Source: Paracoccus caeni
GTDB lineage: Bacteria > Pseudomonadota > Alphaproteobacteria > Rhodobacterales > Rhodobacteraceae
NCBI RefSeq assembly: GCF_016629665.1
Contig: NZ_JAEPRQ010000008.1
Coordinates: forward strand, 1 to 64,000
Direction of reading: 5' to 3'
Length of the DNA stretch: 64,000 nt
Below the pieces are notes generated by a model that was given only the letters and a program-made list of their open reading frames with translations, did not search any database and was not told where the DNA came from. The translations under genes and the position numbers were made by a program. Shown piece after piece: positions 44,001 to 52,125 of the stretch (its first letter is position 1; each line of letters opens with the position of its first letter).

Positions 44001-45490
44001 AGGCGCGCTTGGCCAATATAGGGCTTGTGCAGCCAGAATTTCCGGGCCCGCTAGAGGTCGGCGGCACCGTCCGGGAAGAGGGCGCGAATTTCATCGTCGA
44101 TCTGGACATCGCAGCGCCGGGCAACACCCAGCTTGAGCTTTCCGGCTCTGCGGCGCGCGATTTCAGCACAACCAATCTGGCGTTGACCGGCAACAGCAAC
44201 GCCTCGATCGCGAACAGCTTCCTGCGCACGCGCAGCATCGAAGGGCCGCTGTCGCTGAACCTGAATATCAATGGCGCGCCGTCGCTGAATGCGGTGTCGG
44301 GGAGGGTACAGCTTTCGGGCGGGCAGGTCGCCGATCCGGGGGTCGGCATCAGCATCAACGATCTGAACGTGACCGCCGATCTGAGTGGCGGGCGGATTCA
44401 GGTCGATGCGGGAGGCAATGTTGCGTCCGGGGGGCGCGTCGAGGTCAGCGGTCCTGTGGATCTGAACGGCGGTTCGATGGATCTGGCGATCATTCTGGAC
44501 CGGGTGATCGCGCGCGATCCGAACCTATACCAGACCGAGATCAATGGCCGTCTGACCATGAGCGGCAACAACGCCGCCGGGCCTCTGATCGCCGGTCAGA
44601 TCGATCTGGGTGAGACTGAAATCCGCATCCCCTCGACCGGCTTAGGCGGCGCGAAGGCGATCCCGGATATCAATCATGTGGGTGATACCCGTCCGGTGCG
44701 CGCCACCCGCGCCAAGGCCGGGCTGGAAGATTATCCCAGTCAGGCGTCGCGCGATGCGGGAATGGCCGGGCCTCCGTCAACGCCGCCCGCTGCGCCGCCG
44801 CGGCTGGATTTGACGATCAACGCGCCCAATCAGGTCTTCATCCGCGGTCGTGGCGTCGATGCCGAGCTTGGCGGCAGCCTTCAGGTTCAGGGCACCACCC
44901 GGAACGCCATTCCCATCGGCCATCTGGAACTGATCCGGGGCCGCGTCGATTTGCTGGGCAAGCGCTTCGATCTGACCGAGGGTCTGGTCGAGTTGCAGGG
45001 CAGTCTGATCCCGGTGATCCGGCTGGTGGCCGAGACGACGCAGGACGGCATCACCACCCGCATCATCATTGATGGAGAGGTGCGCGACCCCGACATCACC
45101 TTCGAATCCTCGCCCGAAATGCCCGAGGAAGAAGTTCTGTCGCAGCTTCTGTTCGGACGCGGCCTTGATAACATCAGCCCGCTTCAGGCGGCGCAGCTTG
45201 CCAATGCCATCGCTGTTCTGGCGGGCGCGGGCGGTGAAGGGATCATCGGCAACCTGCGCAATCAGGTCGGGCTGGACGATCTTGATCTGGCGACGGATGA
45301 CGAGGGGAACGTGCAGGTCCGCGCGGGCAAGTATCTGAGCGATAACCTTTATACCGATGTGGCAGTCGGCAATGACGGCAAAAGCACGATCAACCTGAAC
45401 CTTGATATCTCTGACACGCTCAGGGCGCGCGGCTCTGTCGGCAGTGATGGTGACAGCACGCTGGGCATCTATTTCGAACGCGATTACTGA
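41018..45490 (+). CDS. tamB: Translocation and assembly module protein TamB
   Basis: A 1490-residue AsmA-like bridge protein anchored by an N-terminal helix (IWLILFAILFPLAVLAQS) and spanning the periplasm as a lipid-carrying beta groove. The C-terminal DUF490/TamB domain is clear: RLDLTINAPNQVFIRGRGVDAELGG, LGKRFDLTEGLVELQGS, EVLSQLLFGRGLDNISPLQAAQLANA and the strongly beta terminal part. Residues about 625-1015 are four tandem repeats of 98-100 residues. It is the functional partner of TamA, encoded immediately upstream. Confidence 0.95.
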   Translation: MRKIWLILFAILFPLAVLAQSAAEISEEVSDDRGFITRLLEDNLSGAGREVVIDGFQGALSSRATFDSITIADDDGVWLTLKNGAIQWTRSSLLRGRVQIAELSAEEILLPRLPGAGPSAPQAETREFALPELPVSINIDQIAAQRVVLGEPVIGLEAAISLQGNMNLEGGEGNANLNIQRLDGPRGEFVLDAGYANETQILRLNLSLDEAADGLLVNLVNLYDKPAVRAQINGEGAIQDFAANISLATNGQPRITGQVSASGALGTDGTPGTAFKFQLGGDVASLLSPENRTFFGTETQLQAEGWRGETGRLDIPVLKLTTEALGLDGSLALNDRGAPQNANLLITLGEDAGATQVPVPLPFAEGSTVESGRLTLDYNAAKGQGWTLNGRVGHLNTSQVQIGALTLDGAGDVVINDGALGDITGKIDFGSREMGFTDPGLAEAVGEAITGSTDFTFTPGDALVLPNLTIDGSDYGLSGVFRVLDLDEGGRILVNAGARYEDLTRLSTIAGRPMTGRADVRARGSYVVLTRAFFIDATATGNDISVDQDQLDRLLAGESTIALNARRNRQGITLENLSVNAQRLTAEASGYLNSGGSDVTAQISMPSLEDADPNFSGELQAEAKLTGPDRARRLTVNGEAVDLRLGIDLLDNALQGRTQLDVAAQQSAAGFELQTFSFANPQLQARGRGNFATGTLDATADFAVPDLSVLRSDLAGGFEAQAKLTEQDGTRFIDLTGTGENLGMAQNAEGALTGTTDLKVLAEEKAGVITLRDVRLNNEQVNATASGVYGEGVTDVSADLNVRSLAFLGQGWRGAMQATGSFREAGDGVRRLEVNGNGRDLSFGQAQVDGALAGETRLAVRGTEQAGVFTIEQAQVENPRLAATATGKVGGGETDVSAHVDAADLRFLGNGISGAVAADARLQEVDGTRQISATGNANGLSVGQAKVDPLLAGQTSFDVAATQAASGISVQKLSVTNPQLNISADGDTISGLNLQARLANIGLVQPEFPGPLEVGGTVREEGANFIVDLDIAAPGNTQLELSGSAARDFSTTNLALTGNSNASIANSFLRTRSIEGPLSLNLNINGAPSLNAVSGRVQLSGGQVADPGVGISINDLNVTADLSGGRIQVDAGGNVASGGRVEVSGPVDLNGGSMDLAIILDRVIARDPNLYQTEINGRLTMSGNNAAGPLIAGQIDLGETEIRIPSTGLGGAKAIPDINHVGDTRPVRATRAKAGLEDYPSQASRDAGMAGPPSTPPAAPPRLDLTINAPNQVFIRGRGVDAELGGSLQVQGTTRNAIPIGHLELIRGRVDLLGKRFDLTEGLVELQGSLIPVIRLVAETTQDGITTRIIIDGEVRDPDITFESSPEMPEEEVLSQLLFGRGLDNISPLQAAQLANAIAVLAGAGGEGIIGNLRNQVGLDDLDLATDDEGNVQVRAGKYLSDNLYTDVAVGNDGKSTINLNLDISDTLRARGSVGSDGDSTLGIYFERDY
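42890..44080 (+). repeat. Tandem repeats of about 99 residues within tamB
   Basis: Repeat units begin at 42890, 43187, 43481 and 43781. Each has the order L-x-E/G-x-D-G-x-R..., then a G-x-A/T-x-L-x-G-x-T/Q stretch (ALQGRTQLDV, ALTGTTDLKV, ALAGETRLAV, LLAGQTSFDV), then NPQLxAxAxG (or NEQVNATASG). Units 1-3 are clear; unit 4 fades after about 67 residues. A weaker fifth copy may precede the array. Confidence 0.75.
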
Positions 45491-45509
45491 GCCGTCCCGG
45501 GCGGCTCAG
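45487..45509. terminator. Hairpin between convergent tamB and PAS-protein genes
   Basis: CTGAGCCG and CGGCTCAG form a perfect 8-bp stem with a 7-base loop; it overlaps the ends of both genes. No T-run follows. Confidence 0.45.
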
Positions 45510-47089
45510 CCCACATCCGCCAACGGCGCGGAGGATTGAACCGGCTCGGAGAGATGGTTCATATCTGCGCTGCGGAAACTGATCATCTGCCGCCCAAGAC
45601 CCAGATGGTTGACCGTCCAGCTCAGCAAATTCCCATCGGGGCCGGTCATGATGCCATCGCGGCGGGCATCGCCATTTTCGCCGCTCAACCTTGCGCGCAG
45701 GGCGGCAAATCCCGGCCCGTCCGAGCCGCGCGCCTGCCAGTCGGCCAGCATATCGGCCTTGGTCGGCGTGCCTTCGCCCCAAAGATTGCGATAGGCCTGA
45801 TTGGTCAGTGCCACCTGATCACCCGGTGCAAAGACCACCAGCGCGTCGTCGATCGCGTCCAGAACGGTGTTGCCCAGCGACAGATCCGCCCGGAACTTGC
45901 GCGTCAGCGAGATTTCCGAGGTGATATCCTCGATCAGGAAGGCCACTGCGCCGTCGGGATGCGGGCGGCCCGTCACCCGATAGGTCTGACCGCCGGGAAG
46001 TGACCATGTCTCGACATGGCGACCCGTCGCGGCGGCGCTTTCCAGATGATACATCTGTTGCCGCCACGAGCGGTAATCCTTGGGTTCCGGCACCATCCGC
46101 AGCTCTCGCAGCTTGTCCAAAAGGTCGAAGAGCGTGGGGCGAGCGGTCAGAAAGCCCGTCGGCAGGCCTGTCAGATCGATCAGCGCCGGGTTGAAAAGCT
46201 GCAAATGCCGTTCCCGGTCGAAGATTGCGAGGCCGGTGGGCAGATCGGCGAAGGTTTTGGTCAGCGTCTGGACGAATTCGCGCAGGCTGCGCTCGGCCCG
46301 GATGGCGGCATCGGCGGGCAGGGCGAACATCATCGATTGGTCGGGATCGATCTGGTGGTTGTGGCAATCATACCAGCGCACATTGCCATTGTCGTTCAGG
46401 GCTGCGCGCTTGCTGCTGGTGCTGGCACCGGGCACGGCTTGCGGCGGCTCTAACAGGCGGGGCAGGGGCCACGTCACCTCGCCATCGGACAGGGCTTCTG
46501 CCTGACGCAGATAGGCGGCATTGGCCCAGGTGACGCCATGCTGCCGGTCCTGTCGCCAGACCAGCATCGGGGTCTGGTCCAGCGCACGGCGCAACAGGTC
46601 CAGCTCTTCTTCCATCGCCTGCAAGGACATGGAATCGACCACAATCCCCGCACCATCGGCCTGCGGGTCGGTCAGCGTGATCCGGACAAGGGCCTGATCG
46701 ATCTGTTCCGCCAGAAGCCGCAGGCTGGCGCTGCCATTGCCGGAATGGCCGACAAGCTCGACCCGGCCCAGACGTGGAAGCTGATCCAGCCTGCCAATGT
46801 CGTCGGGAAATCGCGGGCCGATCCATTGCATCAGCCGCCCCCATTCGTGATCGACCGCGCCCAGCCTGTCGAACAGGTTTCGCGCCGGGGGTGTCGCATC
46901 GATCAGGCGCCCGTCGTTGAACAGAAAGACCATCGGCCGCAGCGCGCCATCCAGCCCGTCCGAGCTTCGGCGGCGTCGCGTGCCCTTGCGTCGGTCGTCC
47001 CATATCCGCATGCCAAGGATCGCCAGAACAAGCGATAATGCACCAGAAAGGATCGCAATGATCGCGACACAAAAACTATGAAAATCCAC
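45506..47089 (-). CDS. Membrane-anchored PAS-domain protein without kinase domain
   Basis: A 527-residue protein with one N-terminal membrane helix (FCVAIIAILSGALSLVLAILGMRIW) and several PAS-like modules: LLRRALDQTPMLVWRQDRQHGVTWANAAYL near residue 165, FADLPTGLAIFDRERHLQLFNPALIDLTGL near residue 287 and TVLDAIDDALVVFAPGDQVALTNQAYRNLWG near residue 405. It ends without any H-box, ATPase, GGDEF or EAL domain, so the output is unknown. It sits next to regB on the same strand; a 61-bp gap separates them. It may be a degenerate sensor or work by protein contacts. Confidence 0.78.
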   Translation of the reverse strand: MDFHSFCVAIIAILSGALSLVLAILGMRIWDDRRKGTRRRRSSDGLDGALRPMVFLFNDGRLIDATPPARNLFDRLGAVDHEWGRLMQWIGPRFPDDIGRLDQLPRLGRVELVGHSGNGSASLRLLAEQIDQALVRITLTDPQADGAGIVVDSMSLQAMEEELDLLRRALDQTPMLVWRQDRQHGVTWANAAYLRQAEALSDGEVTWPLPRLLEPPQAVPGASTSSKRAALNDNGNVRWYDCHNHQIDPDQSMMFALPADAAIRAERSLREFVQTLTKTFADLPTGLAIFDRERHLQLFNPALIDLTGLPTGFLTARPTLFDLLDKLRELRMVPEPKDYRSWRQQMYHLESAAATGRHVETWSLPGGQTYRVTGRPHPDGAVAFLIEDITSEISLTRKFRADLSLGNTVLDAIDDALVVFAPGDQVALTNQAYRNLWGEGTPTKADMLADWQARGSDGPGFAALRARLSGENGDARRDGIMTGPDGNLLSWTVNHLGLGRQMISFRSADMNHLSEPVQSSAPLADVG

Positions 47090-47150
47090 GGCACGGCCCC
47101 CGCTATTTGCACAACTTTAGCGAGCGCATACTTAAAAATCAGTTAAATTC

Positions 47151-48473
47151 TTATTTTTCGAGATTGGGGTTCTGCCCAAGCGCTGCCCGTGTGTCCGCGC
47201 GGATACGGTCCAGCGGCCAACGCACCGTGACAAGCGCCCCCGGTCCGCCATTGGCAAAGGTCAGCCGTGCCCCCGATCTTTCCAGCAGCGTCTTGGCTAT
47301 GAAAAGGCCAAGTCCCATACCCTCATACCCGTTCCGCTGCGCGCCCGTCCTGCGGCTGGTCAGGAACGGGTCGCCGATCCGGGCCAGCAGCGCCGGGGAA
47401 TATCCCGGCCCGTCGTCGCGGATCGTGACCGTGACGAACTCGCTGCCTGAATCCGCCTCGATCACCACGCGGGATTGGGCGAAATCGACCGCGTTCTGGA
47501 TCAGGTTGCGCAGGGCGTGGATCACAGCCGGATCGCGGCGAACATCCGGGCCTTCAGCCAGTATTTCGACGACCGGACCGCGATCTGCATGCGGGCCAGC
47601 GGCATCCTCAAGCACGGCGCGAAGCGGGGCGCTGCGCAGATGCAGGTCTTCCTTTCCGGCGCGACCCATGCCGCGCAGAATCTGGCCACAACGCTCGGCC
47701 GATTCGCGCAGGGCATTCGCGTCGGCGTAAAGATCGGGCCGGTCCTTCAATTCATCCGCAAGCTCGCCTGCGATCAGCTTGATCGTGGCCAAGGGTGTGC
47801 CCATCTCATGCGCCGCCGCTGCGACGACGCCACCCAGATGCTGCAACCGCTGTTCGCGCGCCAAAGCCATCTGGCTTGCAAACAGCGCGCGCGAGGTCGC
47901 GCCCAGTTCCGCCGTCACCCTGCGGGCATAACCGGCGAAGAACGCGACGCCGATCACCAGCGCGACCCAGTGGCCGATGGCCAGAACCGGCTCCATCAAC
48001 AATTGCGTGCCGTTGGCATCGCGCAGCGGCAGAGCGACGACCGAGGCGATAGAGATCAGGACAACGGTCGCCACGCCCAGCATCAGCGTCTGACGATTGT
48101 CGAGCGAGGTCGCGGCCACCGTCACCGGCGCCAGCACCAGCAGAGCGAAGGGGTTCGACAGACCGCCGGTCAGGGCCATCAGTGCCGAGATCTGGATCAG
48201 ATCGAATGTCAGTTGCCCAAAGGCATGAGGGGTCGAGCTGCGCCTTGCCGGGCCAAGCACCAGCCAGAGGTTCATCAGAACCGCAGCGGCGATCAGCGCC
48301 AGAACCGGGCCTATGGCAAAACCGATGCCCATGGCCCAAGCGACGATTACCGTGGCAAGCTGACCGACTATGGCAAACCAGCGCAGCAGCACCAATGTGC
48401 GCAAGCGAATGGGTTCGGGCTCGGGGGCCTCGGACAGAAACAAGGGTTCGGATTGCGGCGATGCTTGGTCCAT
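47151..48473 (-). CDS. regB: Redox sensor histidine kinase RegB/PrrB
   Basis: RegB senses respiratory redox state and phosphorylates RegA. From ATG 48473 (GAGGA upstream) the 440-residue protein has six membrane helices, the quinone-binding heptapeptide GGLSNPF, the H-box AAAHEMGTPLATIKLIAGEL (His near 222), and the redox box with a Cys near 262 in ERCGQILRGMGRAGKEDLHLRSAPL, equivalent to the redox-active Cys265 of Rhodobacter capsulatus RegB. The ATPase domain has IQNAVDFAQS and GLGLFIAKTLLE. Longer in-frame starts would run into the divergent senC gene. Confidence 0.95.
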   Translation of the reverse strand: MDQASPQSEPLFLSEAPEPEPIRLRTLVLLRWFAIVGQLATVIVAWAMGIGFAIGPVLALIAAAVLMNLWLVLGPARRSSTPHAFGQLTFDLIQISALMALTGGLSNPFALLVLAPVTVAATSLDNRQTLMLGVATVVLISIASVVALPLRDANGTQLLMEPVLAIGHWVALVIGVAFFAGYARRVTAELGATSRALFASQMALAREQRLQHLGGVVAAAAHEMGTPLATIKLIAGELADELKDRPDLYADANALRESAERCGQILRGMGRAGKEDLHLRSAPLRAVLEDAAGPHADRGPVVEILAEGPDVRRDPAVIHALRNLIQNAVDFAQSRVVIEADSGSEFVTVTIRDDGPGYSPALLARIGDPFLTSRRTGAQRNGYEGMGLGLFIAKTLLERSGARLTFANGGPGALVTVRWPLDRIRADTRAALGQNPNLEK

Positions 48474-48553
48474 GCCATCCTCGGCTGCGACAATCGGCTC
48501 CTTGATACGCGGCGAGTGATGCGCGATCAATGCGCGCATTTTGCCAGCTTGGA

Positions 48554-49195
48554 ATGATGAATATGAACGACCGGAAGATTTTGCTGATCGGGGGCGTAGT
48601 GGCCATTGCGGTAATCGCGATTGGCGGGATTTATCTTTCCACGCGCCCAAGCACGGGAAACCAGTTCGCGGCTTGTCAGGCCGGGGTTGTCTCGGGCGGC
48701 ATGGACAGTTTCGGCACCGATTTCACCCTGACCCGCGATGACGGAAATCGGGTGACCGCTGCCGAGGTCTTTGACAAACCCTCGCTGCTTTATTTCGGCT
48801 ATACGATGTGCCCCGATGTCTGCCCGCTCGACAGCGCCCGTAATGCCGAGGCCGAGGCGTTGCTGAAAGATGAGGGCAGGGATGTTCAGACGGTGATGAT
48901 CACCATCGATCCACGCCGGGATACGCCCGAGGTCATGGCCGAGTTCACCGATCTTTTCTCTGAGAACATGATCGGTCTGACCGGGACCAACGAGGAAATC
49001 GACGCGGTCAGCAAAGGCTGGCGGAATATCTACAAGGCGCATGACGAAGAGGATAAGGAATATTACCTCGTCGATCACATGACGATGACATATCTGGTCC
49101 TCCCGGGAAATAAGACGGTCGAGTTCTTCCCCCGAGACGTGACGCCCGAGGTCTTGGCAGAGCGTGTTGGCTGTTTCCTCGACGCAGCCGGGTAG
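48554..49195 (+). CDS. senC: SCO1/SenC family copper chaperone (PrrC)
   Basis: A 213-residue membrane-anchored thioredoxin-fold protein. The N-terminal helix (ILLIGGVVAIAVIAIGGIYLS) is followed by the copper-binding CxxxC near residues 86-90 in FGYTMCPDVCPLD and the third ligand His in VDHMTMTYL. SenC/PrrC delivers copper to cytochrome oxidase and may relay a redox signal to RegB. There are three in-frame ATGs at 48554, 48557 and 48563; the third has the best spaced GGA. Divergent from regB and upstream of regA. Confidence 0.93.
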   Translation: MMNMNDRKILLIGGVVAIAVIAIGGIYLSTRPSTGNQFAACQAGVVSGGMDSFGTDFTLTRDDGNRVTAAEVFDKPSLLYFGYTMCPDVCPLDSARNAEAEALLKDEGRDVQTVMITIDPRRDTPEVMAEFTDLFSENMIGLTGTNEEIDAVSKGWRNIYKAHDEEDKEYYLVDHMTMTYLVLPGNKTVEFFPRDVTPEVLAERVGCFLDAAG

Positions 49196-49257
49196 AGGGT
49201 GATATTGCCGCGCCTGGCCCGATGTGGCGCAAGGCCGGCTTTCCGAAAGGGCAAACC

Positions 49258-49815
49258 ATGAGCGATCTTCCCAATCCTGCCGAAATCGGCCCCGATCCGT
49301 CGCTGCTGCTGGTCGATGACGACGAGATGTTCGTCAACCGTCTTGCCCGCGCGATGGAAAAGCGCGGTTTTACCACGCGCGCGGCACTGAGTGTCGAAGA
49401 GGCGATGCGGATGATTGTCGAATCCGCCCCGGCCTATGCGGTGATCGATCTTCGGCTGGAAGATGGCAACGGGCTTGATGTGGTCGAGGCCCTGCGCGAG
49501 GCCCGCGAGGATGCCCGGATTATCGTGCTGACCGGCTATGGCGCAATTGCAACCGCCGTCGCTGCCGTAAAAATGGGCGCGACGGATTATCTGGCCAAGC
49601 CCGCCGATGCGAATGATGTGACTTCGGCCCTGCTTTCCAGTGGTGAGACCCTGCCGCCACCGCCCGAAAACCCGATGTCTGCTGACCGCGTCAGATGGGA
49701 GCATATTCAGCGCGTTTATGAGCAATGCGACAGAAATGTCAGTGAAACGGCCCGCCGATTACATATGCACCGAAGGACACTTCAGCGAATTCTTGCCAAG
49801 CGCGGGCCGCGCTGA
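49258..49815 (+). CDS. regA: Redox response regulator RegA/PrrA
   Basis: A 185-residue response regulator. The receiver domain begins SLLLVDDDEMFVNRLARAMEKRGF, with the phosphoacceptor Asp at about 64 in YAVIDLRLEDGNGLDVV and the Lys in YLAKPAD, followed by the Pro hinge LPPPPENP and the Fis-type HTH VSETARRLHMHRRTLQRILAKRGPR, which is nearly invariant in RegA/PrrA. It controls energy metabolism genes with oxygen. Start ATG 49258 (MSDLPNP) gives the family length; upstream frame extension is not supported. Confidence 0.96.
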   Translation: MSDLPNPAEIGPDPSLLLVDDDEMFVNRLARAMEKRGFTTRAALSVEEAMRMIVESAPAYAVIDLRLEDGNGLDVVEALREAREDARIIVLTGYGAIATAVAAVKMGATDYLAKPADANDVTSALLSSGETLPPPPENPMSADRVRWEHIQRVYEQCDRNVSETARRLHMHRRTLQRILAKRGPR

Positions 49816-49895
49816 AATATATACAGGTTGAAACTTTTTGCATTTTCCATATTTATCGGAGCAGAAAGATATTCGTCTGAACTGGAAACCAATCA

Positions 49896-50207
49896 ATGGA
49901 CTTTGACTTCGACAGCATGTCTCTTAAGGAAATGCGTGAATTGCGGGGAAAACTGGACCGCGCCATAAATTCCTATGAGGACCGGAAGCGTCGTCAGGCA
50001 TTGGCTGCAGTTGAAGAAGCTGCGCGCGAACATGGCTTCAACTTGGCAGAACTTACCGGCGTTAAAACCCGCCGTGCCGGAACTGTTGCCCCTAAATATG
50101 CAAATCCGGACGATCCGACCCTGACATGGACCGGACGCGGTCGCAAACCGCGCTGGGTTCAGGAAAGCCTGGAAGGCGGCAAAGAGCTTGATGACCTGCT
50201 GATCTGA
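49896..50207 (+). CDS. hvrA: H-NS family regulator, HvrA-like
   Basis: A 103-residue H-NS-like protein: an N-terminal coiled-coil dimerisation region (SLKEMRELRGKLDRAINSYEDRKRRQALAAVEEAAREHG) and the C-terminal DNA-binding motif YANPDDPTLTWTGRGRKPRWV. In Rhodobacter capsulatus hvrA lies directly downstream of regA and regulates photosynthesis and nitrogen genes; the same position here supports the assignment. In that species ahcY follows, but it is absent here. An AT-rich 80-bp leader precedes it. Confidence 0.88.
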   Translation: MDFDFDSMSLKEMRELRGKLDRAINSYEDRKRRQALAAVEEAAREHGFNLAELTGVKTRRAGTVAPKYANPDDPTLTWTGRGRKPRWVQESLEGGKELDDLLI

Positions 50208-50218
50208 CGATCAAAATG

Positions 50219-50243
50219 AAGACCGCCTCCGGGCGGTCTTTTT
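50219..50243 (+). terminator. Rho-independent terminator after hvrA
   Basis: GACCGCC and GGGCGGTC form a stem with a 3-4 base loop, followed by TTTTT. It starts 12 bp after the hvrA stop. Confidence 0.9.
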
Positions 50244-50254
50244 GCTTTTAATGA

Positions 50255-50863
50255 TTATGAATATGCGTCGATTTCGTGCATCAGCTTATTGAAGCGCGAA
50301 AGATACGCCGCCCGCACTTCTGCAGGTGGACGTAACGTAATATTCAAAACTGAAAGAATATGTTCATTTTGCAGGGGAAATAGTCTTTTGGCTTCGCCAT
50401 CAGTGAAACCTGCAATCTGAACTGCTTCCAGTCTGGCGGAAATACGATCTGCCGCTTTAATCTTCTTTTTCATTGGTGCGGGCAACGTCGCCGGCAATCC
50501 GAAACGCCGGTGAATGGCGGCCATCAGCCGCTCGTCCATTGAACCATATTCCGCGCCCAATGCGGCTTTCACCGGAGAAATCATGTCGCCGATGACATAT
50601 TCCGGGGCATCATGCAGAAGCGCGGCGAGTTTCCATTCCGGCGTAATGCCGGGATTCAGACGGTCGAAAATATCCTCGACCAGCAACGAATGCTCGGCCA
50701 CGGAATAGGGCCAGTCGCCATGCGTCTGCCCGTTCCAGCGGGCGACAAAGGCCAACCCGTGGGCGATATCCTGAATTTCGATGTCGAAGGGCGTCGGATC
50801 AAGAAGATCCAGGCGCCGGCCCGACAGCATCCGCTGCCAGGCCCGGCGTGATCTTGTGGTCAT
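50255..50863 (-). CDS. HD-domain hydrolase (YfbR-type)
   Basis: A 202-residue HD-superfamily metal phosphohydrolase. The metal ligands are visible: SVAEHSLLVEDIF (first His), ALLHDAPEYVIGDMISPVK (HD pair) and the later Asp in IKAADRIS. YfbR-like enzymes dephosphorylate deoxynucleoside 5'-monophosphates; this one is close in layout but the substrate is not proven. It starts 6 bp after the secB stop and belongs to the secB unit. Confidence 0.85.
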   Translation of the reverse strand: MTTRSRRAWQRMLSGRRLDLLDPTPFDIEIQDIAHGLAFVARWNGQTHGDWPYSVAEHSLLVEDIFDRLNPGITPEWKLAALLHDAPEYVIGDMISPVKAALGAEYGSMDERLMAAIHRRFGLPATLPAPMKKKIKAADRISARLEAVQIAGFTDGEAKRLFPLQNEHILSVLNITLRPPAEVRAAYLSRFNKLMHEIDAYS

Positions 50864-50869
50864 CCGTGA

Positions 50870-51394
50870 TCAGGACAGGCGCTGATCGGCCGCCGGCGCG
50901 GCTTCGGTCTGCTGAGACTGCGCGCGACGCTGCAGTTCCTGACGATACAGGGCGACGAAATCGACCGGGTCCATGTTGAACGGAGGGAAACCGCCGTCGC
51001 GGGTCAGATCCGAAATGATCCGGCGCACGAAGGGGAACAGAATCCGCGGGCATTCGATCATCAGGAACGGATGCAACTGATCTTCCGGCACGCCTTCGAT
51101 GTGGAAGACCCCGCCGTAATCCAGCTCTGCCAGAAACAGCGTCGTGTTGTCGCTTTTGTTGGACGAGGTGACGCGGAACTTGGTCATCACCTCATACTGG
51201 TGATCGGCGCCGCGCTTGCGGGCGTCCAGGCTGACCTGCACGGTAATCTCGGGCTGAACCTCACCCTGCGGGGCGCCCTTCGTCGCGACGGCGTTCTCGA
51301 ACGACAGATCGCGAATGAATTGCGCAAGGATCTGCATCTTCACTTGCGGCTGCGCGCCGTTCTGGGCTTGGGGCTGCTGAGTGTCTTCGACCAT
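50870..51394 (-). CDS. secB: Protein-export chaperone SecB
   Basis: SecB is the tetrameric cytosolic chaperone that keeps preproteins unfolded and passes them to SecA. The 174-residue protein has the core ILAQFIRDLSFENA near residue 22, EVMTKFRVTSSN and the ECPRILFPFVRRIISDLTRDGGFPP region, typical of SecB. Short Gln/Ala-rich tails flank it. AAGGGAAG precedes the ATG. In Caulobacter secB adjoins dnaQ near the origin; here it is 30 kb away. Confidence 0.96.
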   Translation of the reverse strand: MVEDTQQPQAQNGAQPQVKMQILAQFIRDLSFENAVATKGAPQGEVQPEITVQVSLDARKRGADHQYEVMTKFRVTSSNKSDNTTLFLAELDYGGVFHIEGVPEDQLHPFLMIECPRILFPFVRRIISDLTRDGGFPPFNMDPVDFVALYRQELQRRAQSQQTEAAPAADQRLS

Positions 51395-51451
51395 GATACT
51401 TCCCTTTGGATTTCAACTTGCCCAGCGTTCTATCAGGCGACGTTGATGGCC

Positions 51452-52015
51452 TCAATGCCGCGTCCATCCGGATTTGCCCGGCTTTGAGGGGTTATGAGGG
51501 GGGTGTTGGGACGATCCGTCCTCGTCCGACATATCCTGCGGCAGATCGGGCGGCATCCGTGGGCGGGTCGGCACAGGCTCGTCCTCGACCACATAATCGC
51601 CATCGATCACGCCGTCGCCATAAGGCGGACGATGCGCATCGTGCCGGGGCCGCCCGCCCGGATGCGTTACCCGAACCCGACGACCCATCCATCGCACCAC
51701 AAGATCGCGCACCGGCGGGATCATCAGCAACAGACCGACGGCGCTGGTGAACAGCCCCGGAATGATCATCAACACGCCAGCGACCATGATCATCGCACCA
51801 TGCGCCAGGGGTCGGGAAGGATCCCGCAACTCGTTCAGGCTGCGCTGCGCCTCAAGCCAGGCATGCCGACCCTGACTGCGAACGACCGTCATCCCCAGAA
51901 CCGCACTCAGCATGACCAACCCAAGCGTGGCCCATAGGCCGATCACGCCGCCGACCTGAATGAACAGTGCGATCTCGATGATCGGCAGCGCGACGAACAA
52001 CCATAGAAGCCACAT
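51452..52015 (-). CDS. fxsA: FxsA family inner-membrane protein
   Basis: A 187-residue protein starting MWLLWLFVALPIIEIALFIQ, with four hydrophobic segments in the first 125 residues and the FxsA-type GGVIGLWATLGLVMLSAVLGMTVVRSQG. A hydrophilic Pro/Asp/His-rich tail follows (about residue 130 onward). FxsA overproduction relieves F-plasmid exclusion of phage T7 in E. coli; the native role is unknown. Start ATG 52015 has AGGGG upstream. It lies upstream of secB on the same strand. Confidence 0.88.
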   Translation of the reverse strand: MWLLWLFVALPIIEIALFIQVGGVIGLWATLGLVMLSAVLGMTVVRSQGRHAWLEAQRSLNELRDPSRPLAHGAMIMVAGVLMIIPGLFTSAVGLLLMIPPVRDLVVRWMGRRVRVTHPGGRPRHDAHRPPYGDGVIDGDYVVEDEPVPTRPRMPPDLPQDMSDEDGSSQHPPHNPSKPGKSGWTRH

Positions 52016-52125
52016 GCGAATTCCCCTTCTTGCGGGCCGGATAACTGGACTTGTATCCCTGCAATCCCTACATAATGACACGAAGTACAGATACCAACAG
52101 CGCCTTTGCCGACGAGGTCCACCGA

